From NCBI GenBank assembly GCA_033964015.1, contig CM066924.1, positions 930,001 to 994,000 of the forward strand: a stretch of 64,000 bases of DNA. Direction: 5' to 3'. Each line of letters begins with the position of its first letter. The stretch's first letter is position 1. Positions 57,044 through 64,000 of this stretch are shown piece after piece. The position numbers and the translations under genes are program-made. Under the pieces are notes generated by a model that was not told the origin of the DNA, searched no databases, and was given only the letters and a program-made list of their open reading frames with translations. The DNA comes from Scolanthus callimorphus (taxonomy: Eukaryota > Cnidaria > Anthozoa > Actiniaria > Edwardsiidae).

Positions 57044-58980
57044 CTGTAAAGGACTGTTTAGTGATTTCAGTAGTTTAATGGGATGGTTTAGTGATTTCAG
57101 TAGTTTAACATCCCTACTAGCTTCTTGCACGCTTTTCTTTGCGAATGCTTCAATTAGGGCTAGACAAAACAAAAGCAATAAATAAACTCCCCAATGCTTT
57201 GTCGTCACGTGGCTAATAAGGTTTCTGGGTTTTTGTTCGGACGTCGTAGAGTAGAGGGCTACCTAAATAACAAAGTACACCTTTAGCACCTTAGACGAAA
57301 CTAATGTTTATCTTGCGAATGTTATGCAATAGACCCCTCCTGTTCTCTAAGTAGTTTCTCTTAATAATTTAAGCACTCTCCGTGTCTCTTTGATGTCTCT
57401 GTTTGATAGAAAGTTCAAAGGTTTTGAATGATAACGTGATGAGCCTTCCCATTCTTCCAGTCCTATGCATCTTTCTTCTTATGCATTTAAAATTAGACCG
57501 CTTCTTGTCTAAATGGATTTTGAAGTTTGGAGCTTAAATCTAACAGTTTGTAGCAAAACTCAAGCTTTAACTTTCATGACTTGTTTTAAAGAGTTCATGC
57601 ACAGAAATCCATGAGCGGTTTGGAAAAAATAGACAAAGATCCGTCATAAAATTAATCTTTTTATCCTCTGTTCGATATGTCTTCTCTTTAAATTCCTGTC
57701 AGTGATTAGATCTGGAAATTGTTACTAATGCAAAGAATATCTTATCACCTCAACTATGCCACGCGAATTCCTATTATTGATAAGCAGTTTTAAGAATTTA
57801 AATACCTGGTCTGAACAAACCAATGAAGAAATATGTTTGTCGTTATTTCCTTGCATCAAATTGAAAGGTAGAAGTCTATAGAGCAAGTAATAACGGCTAG
57901 AATGACGAATGTCCCGATCTTCGGTGGGTGTCCGTAGTTCAAAATTAAAAAAGACATAAAATAAAGACCAGTGTTTTGTCAATATTGACCCACGCCCGCT
58001 GCGCTACAAATATCGCGTTCGATTTAATAAAATAACTCATAAACTCCGGGCCTATAAGAGAACGGCGACATACTGTGTTTTAATACTCAGACATGGCGAT
58101 TGAGCAAACACTCACTTACAAAAACACGTCTTCCTTTTATTCCCTCTGCCTAATATTGAATTCCCCACATCAATAAAGTCACCAAAACTTTTGTTTTTTG
58201 TCTGGTGAAAGCGCTATTGACGTTGCTACCTGACAGTTGGGACAATACGAAAATTTGGGAACCGGCTTGACGGTCTTTCTCCTGCAGTGAGAGCACAATG
58301 GAATTTATTTATTTTGGGTTAAGGGATATTAAATCATTGGGTTTTTGTATACAAGACCCACTGACATTAATTAATCAGCGTCCTTACACCGAATAGCAGG
58401 CATCTGTCTCCGAAAACTGAGCCCTTGGTCGTTGTATTTGAGAACTGATGTTTTTTTCAAGAGGCAAGGCCGATTATTGGCAGGGGAAAGGCGTTGTAGA
58501 TTTCGTCTACCTGCTCGCTTACCCAAACGTGTCAAGTCACGTGATTGGTTTACGTAAACGTTCAAATAATGTAGAGAGGACCCGATTGTCTTTATCAAAA
58601 CAGGGCGCCAACCTTTACTATGAATAGGGGGTGTACTATAATTTGGACTTTATTGTCTCGATAAGCAATACATCCTTCTTGACGTAGTGCAATTCACAAC
58701 ATGCGCTCAGCTACGCTAAAATCGCGGTTGAAATTACCGGAAAATTGACTTTGAGAAATTTCAACCGTATGCACTAACAGTACACACGTCTTACTTGAAA
58801 GATTTTAAAATAAAAGCAACTGGATGCCTGTAGACCCCTAATCTCAGTATTGTGTGTAACAAGAATCTATATTGTACATTGTAATAGAAGAAGAATTCAG
58901 ACAAGATCAATTTTATATGTATTTTCTAGTCTAGGATGAAAAATGGTTATATTCCTGATGGATATCTATCATTAGTCAAA
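57044..58980. other. No recognisable gene (about 1.9 kb)
   Basis: AT-rich sequence, with a short direct repeat (GGTTTAGTGATTTCAGTAG near 57055-57110) at its start. Open frames are short and unmatched. Confidence 0.4.
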
Positions 58981-59114
58981 TCACACTAGTGGGATTTTGT
59001 CAATGCTGCGTTCTGGTTGGTTGAGCTACTACTAGGCTATAAGTTATAGCCTACTAGTAGCGAAAAGTGTTGGATTTGAAAGCCAGAAAATGGCAAATGA
59101 CCAGACCAAAAAAC

Positions 59115-59272
59115 TAGTCCACTAGTAGGGTGATACTAATTAACAATTATTCCTCTCGCCCTCATGGCCTCATGAGTCAATAGCCCATTCGGCCTCATGG
59201 GCTATTGACTCAGAGCCCACCTCTCGGGCTCGAGGAATAATTGTTAATTAGTATCACCCTACTAGTGGACTA
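59115..59272. mobile_element. 158-bp foldback MITE
   Basis: TAGTCCACTAGTAGGGTGAT continuing to ATTCCTC is a near-perfect inverted copy of the right end. The centre CTCATGGGCTATTGACTC is repeated in both orientations. Related short copies lie at 48089-48147 and 59400-59475. Confidence 0.9.
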
Positions 59273-59399
59273 TTGTCAATGCTGCAATGTAGTAGCGAAT
59301 GCGCCGATTTTGAATATGAAAACAATGGCGGCTGCTGCTCGTTTTGTCGAGGTTTCTGGTGATTTTTCACTTTTTTTGTCCAACTAGTTAGGTGATACT

Positions 59400-59475
59400 A
59401 AAACAATTAGACCTTCGGTCTGCGCCTCATGGGCTATTGACCCGTAGCCCTTTCGGGCTCGGGGTCTAATTGTTA
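59400..59475. repeat. Shorter foldback copy, same family
   Basis: AAAACAATTAGACC pairs with GGTCTAATTGTT around GCGCCTCATGGGCTATTGAC. The preceding TTAGGTGATACTA matches the outer arm of the 59.1-kb copy. Confidence 0.75.
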
Positions 59476-60479
59476 AATAGACCTCTTTACCTTGGGCGTA
59501 ATGTTGTCCAATTTTCAGATCACGTGACATTCCCACGAGTATTCGTTCTTTCTTTTTCTGCAACGCACCGAAGGATACATGAATATGGAAGCGACCGGCC
59601 AAACGAAGAGAGAATATTCAAAATGAATCCCACGGGAACTGAAATGGGACAGCATTACCCATACGCCCAAGGTAAAGAGATCTATTGTTACGGAGTGTAC
59701 TGACACACTGTTACAGCATGACCTTCATGCTCTCATCGAAGCTTTCAGTTGGAACAAGAACACTCTCAACGTGATAATCTATAATTTACTATGAGTATGA
59801 AACTAATTAAGTTTTTTCCCGAAAGAGAGAAAATGAAATAAAAACGGACCCATATTAAGCTGTGAGGAACACCCGTGGAAAAAATGCAGTACTAAGCAGG
59901 AATTGCGAGTTACAATATGATATTGTACTCTAGACAAAACTTACTTGGGATAAACAAAAATAAACTATAGAAGAAACATTTTGGAGTGCCAGACAACTCA
60001 GGCTCATGTGTAGATTTCTGATTCCCTCTGCATGCTTTCTGGGTAGGGAGGGCTTCCCCTCCTCCTGGCATAGTTGACTCATTCGGGAAGATTTCCACTT
60101 TTTGTTTTTCCATTGCCATTTCTCTTTCTAAGTCGGAGAGATAACATATAAAAGTACACCGCGACACCCAATTCAAACTGCATATTTTCTAATGCTTAGT
60201 ATTTCTTACTGAAGAAGTATTGATGAACATGGTGTGTTCACTAGAAAATCCGTACAAATGTTGTATATTAAAGATAGAAGATACCGTTTATATGCTAAAC
60301 CAGAGGGCATGGACTTGTAGGAGTGAAATTTAGTGAAAACCCAATTTGTTGACTTCGTTTTCAATACTTATAAACCAAGCAAAAAATGTGTATCTTTTGT
60401 TCCTGGACTTATTCGCTTTGAACTTTCTCTTGGACGAAGGTCCTTGAGGCAAAAAATCAGATTTCTCTCTAGGAAGCAC

Positions 60480-60835
60480 GTGTGACGTAGAGTTACCCGC
60501 ACTAGCCAATTACCGCTGTCGCCCGGGTTCGAGTCCTGACTTGGGCGTTACGGATTTTTTTTTCTGCTGAGTTGTGTTTCAGATCTGGGTATCCATCGTG
60601 GGTTGAAATGATTCGTCATTTCTCCTGTGTTTCATAGTGTCTTTCGGATGAGACATTAAACCGAGGTCCCGATACTCAATGTACTACAAATGAAGTTGGG
60701 GAACGTTAACGAACCGCTGTGTTTGTCAAAGGACTTCCCCTAGTGACAGAACTCACTACCCAAACATATATATCCCCACTCATGATTGTAAACTGCGTTG
60801 CAAAACTGTAGTTCGCATCTTAGAGATTAGACATC
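60480..60835 (+). mobile_element. tRNA-derived SINE, second copy
   Basis: A B-box-like GGTTCGAGTCCTG lies at about 60526, with a degenerate A box (AGTTACCCGCACTAGCCAAT region) upstream. The core TCTTTCGGATGAGACATTAA continues ACCGAGGTCC. The tail CTCATGATTGTAAACTGCG matches the 32.3-kb copy. Confidence 0.8.
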
Positions 60836-63800
60836 ACACAAACTGTAAACCCGATTGAACATTGCTATCGATATTGCGGTATACAAGTGCATAGATTAGT
60901 TTTATTTTCTTCAAGCTATATACAGAAGGAAATGGCATCACCCAGATGAAAGAAAAATGGTGTCTTTCCCGGAGTATGTACTTCCTTAAACACTTTCTTC
61001 CCCAAAAGAATTCCACCCCAAACTCCTCCAAACTCACCACACACCCATATAACAAAATGGGCATCACAAGCGAAGAGAAGATTTAACACTTTCCACTGAT
61101 AAACAATTTGTTTACTGTGTAAACACTTCTCTTAGCGATATAGCAGAAGCATATATTATTTTGTTGGAGTTGTTTACGAATTCCCTGATAAAGGCGGTAA
61201 CCGCCTACTATTTGCCGTTGTTCAATATTTGTCCACAATTCTAAAATAGGGGCAGCTGCAGTTACCTGTTCGAAGAACATCAAATCGGTCTCAATTTCAC
61301 AAGATTCAACATTCAATACCACTTTTTAACTTTTCGTGACTTCAAAGATTTAAATTTCATTCCACCTGCCTCTTGTAAAAAAATATGGCAATTTTCCTAA
61401 TTCTGCGAACTCCGACTTCACATTTCCGAACGCCAAACTGCGTTTTGGCTTCTGTCATTTATGGTGGAAATTTGGTTTTGAAACACAGCTAGTGCTAGTC
61501 CTTAGTTCAAGAAATACTAGCTCTCAAAGCCTGTGTGAAATCATCCATACACGTTCACTCGACGTTTGATTCGCGGAAGCCAAACCGATGTTGTTGGCGT
61601 AGAGTTCGCAGATATGAACATTGCAGTACTATTATTCAGAGTGTCATAAATAAACGGAGCCAGAAACTTCTGGCCCCAGTAAAGAACAAAGATTGGAAAA
61701 GTTCATCCAAATGAGCTAGTTAATGCTTGGTATTAAAACATTTCGCACTAACGTTGAATGGTTAAAAAGCGAGGGCGTTAATAATAAACGTTTTTGCGCG
61801 AAAAAAATCCTATGTCATCTAGTTCATACTTTATGTAATAGATAGATCTTTTGGGGTTAATTAACCGACTTATTCAGTTCACCCTGCTAAGACAACTGAA
61901 ACACTTTCGTTGGACTTGAGCATTAAGATTATAAAACGAAATAAAGAGCTTTAATGCACTGAATTTAGCTTCGTAAAGATGCAACTCTTAATAGGCTTGA
62001 CCCCCGGACAGTTTCGCTTTGTTTCTAATATGTTTGTGAACATATGTCCGCGGGTTAAAATATTTCTTGGGGGTGGCTTATAAGGATAGTAATGGTTCCC
62101 TATTGTTCTCGATGGCTCATAATATGCCCTTCGGGTTTTGAGTGATGCTCCACGAATCCTTCTTTTTCAAGGCAAATCAACTTCATGGATGTTTACGAAA
62201 AATTCAGGAGCAAGGCAGTGGTATATCGCTTTATGGTGAACAAATTGCACGCCGCAAATTTCAAGAAAAACCATCAGATTTTGAAACCTAAATGCGAAAA
62301 TTAAATACTCTCACATTTTTGCCGCCTTTTCCCCGACCCATCAGGTGCTGCGGTTTCAGTCCCTTTATATTGAAACAGAATGGCGTTTAAAGCGAAAGAG
62401 TTGTGAATGTTTTTAGCCTTTGATCTTCCGAGTTAACCGTACTGCGACAAGCAAGGAGCGTACCCTTATGAAAAATTCACAAAAATCTATAAACTTAGGC
62501 AGTCTTCAAGAGGGTCCTTTTAGAACTTTAAACAAGTATCTGCTATAGGTAAGGTTTGAATAGCGCTTCATAGAAAGACATACAGCGAGGGTCTTGATAA
62601 ACAAAGCAAATCGGCGCGTGCAGTGATTATTTTTCATTTACTTTCCGTGTGTTTTTTCTACAATAAATGGTCAATAATTTCCGGGTTATCACAACAGGGA
62701 TTCGACTGTCCATTTTGTATTATAGTCGGCTTGCTCCAAAACGGTAAATTACCAGACACAGTAGCCATCGAGCTGTTGTTTTAGAATTTTAACTACGACT
62801 TGTAAAGTCATTATCTGCTGTTTGCCTGTTTGATGTGGCGACGGCGGCGCTGGCCGTATTTTCCCGTCAGTCAGATCGCTATTTTCCCAGCCCGTTTGGC
62901 GCACGCGTTCCCGCGCTCGTTCCAATTTGTATTACAATAACAACTTAGCTTTGACCTGCTCTTCGGGATAGCAATATCAGTCCCCCTAAGTACCGGTAAA
63001 CAATCTATTGCCATAACGGACTAGAATGACTAAACTTAACTCCGTATTTTAAACCTTAATTAGTTTTCACAATATTTGTGTGCCCTCTTTGGAGCTTAGC
63101 ATTCTTTATAGCCAGCTGGGGTAGTTTCCGACAAGTCGAACGAACCTCCACAAAAATATCCGCATTTCACTTAATGAGATTTTTAATTCGAAAGAAAAAT
63201 TAATCGAGAACTCAGAGGAGGCTTCGTCATCGTGCTTTTGAGGAGCCCAGTATGAGTTGAAATCGACTGGTAATTGCCAAAGGCTGTTTAAATTCCCGAT
63301 AGCTTCCTAAATTTCTATGGTGACCTTTAGTTCTCGACTTCTCGTGTGGCGGTCTTTGGTAAGGCCCTCACTCTCTTATCATCGATGCAAAGTAATAACA
63401 CTCCGATGTTGGTTTTTCACAATTGATTCACACTTTGTTTAATAAACCAATTTGCCCGTTCGTGGAAAACCCTTGTTTACATTTCTCCGCTCCGACGTCT
63501 CCCTCGGTGAAATATCATTATTTTTATTTATTTTGTGGCGCCACCTGCAGTTTTGCCATTCAAGAAAATTGGTTCTGTCGATGGAGAAATTTGTTTTGGA
63601 CTTATAGACACAGTGAGAATCCATTTTATTTATAAAATTCTCAAATTACGAATTGAGCGAATAAAGACAAATTTCGCATGGTAATTTCCAGATGTTAAAA
63701 GACGGAGGAAGGTCGTCTGGTTTTGGCGGGAATTTCATTGAGTTTGCGGCAAAGCAAACTCAGGCGCTGTCATCAGTTCTGAAATGATCAAGATAAAGCT

Positions 63801-64000
63801 TGAAATTGTTTTATATTCCAATAAATTTTGCCGACTAAAAGAGCCGAAAGAGTTAGTCGTTTGCCAGTCTTTTGTGAAAGGAATGTAGCACCCCATAAAC
63901 CGACGTTAATTCTTATGTTTCGGCTTAATATTTATTCAATACTTAAGGTTAATCAATTCGGCACTTAGCCCACAAGTCGAAATTCCTTGAGTAAATTTCT
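60836..64000. other. No recognisable gene (about 3.2 kb)
   Basis: Mostly unique AT-rich sequence. Open frames are under 80 codons and unmatched. No TIR element was identified by eye. Confidence 0.4.

Noticed and set aside
60480..60560. tRNA gene
   Set aside because: The B box is good but the A box and acceptor stem are degenerate, and a SINE body follows.

Overview
This window is animal nuclear DNA, most likely from a cnidarian and plausibly a stony coral. That is my inference from the spliced genes, the AT-rich background, the very dense small inverted-repeat (TIR) transposons, the tRNA-headed SINEs and the mix of LINE, Penelope-like and tyrosine-recombinase (YR) retroelements. There is no operon structure. 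Most open reading frames are chance or repeat-derived.

Layout. 1-3.4 kb: a 15-bp satellite and several foldback/TIR elements, one with 7-bp target duplications. 3.8-13.9 kb (+): a five-exon arylacetamide-deacetylase-like (AADAC, alpha/beta-hydrolase) gene broken by at least seven small frameshifts or stops. Its introns hold TIR elements, a LINE 3' end and a Penelope-like fragment. 14-38 kb: almost no recognisable coding sequence; many foldback elements, one tRNA-derived SINE, a decayed ORF at 26.8-27.2 kb (-), and one possible short first exon at 30.4 kb. 38.3-43.9 kb: a LINE 3' end (+) split by a 4.96-kb tyrosine-recombinase retrotransposon (-) with intact gag, RT/RNase H and recombinase genes. 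44.8-49.3 kb (+): a complete two-exon Bcl-2-family gene with BH4-like, BH3, BH1 and BH2 regions and a C-terminal membrane anchor. 49.3-64 kb: repeats in its 3' region, SINEs, and four related foldback elements packed around 55-57 kb. No further gene was recognised.

The strongest result is the YR retrotransposon. Its terminal repeats are split: one end carries a 188-bp block A, the other a 133-bp block B, and an internal copy has A and B joined and sharing CATTT. The insertion can be read exactly: removing the element and one CATTT restores the LINE reading frame. The internal A-B unit lies inside a predicted spliceosomal intron of gag. Splicing out that intron joins the first gag exon to a CCHC zinc knuckle. 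Splicing would therefore separate a Gag message from unspliced RNA that still carries the A-B junction thought to be needed for replication.

A second pattern is that the long G/C homopolymers are not scattered at random. Several lie just inside the ends of TIR elements that share an AGGGA-n-GGTCATTATTTA-like terminus. A 1.6-kb element at 6.1-7.7 kb and a 188-bp element at 24.7 kb share both ends, which suggests a parent and an internally deleted derivative.
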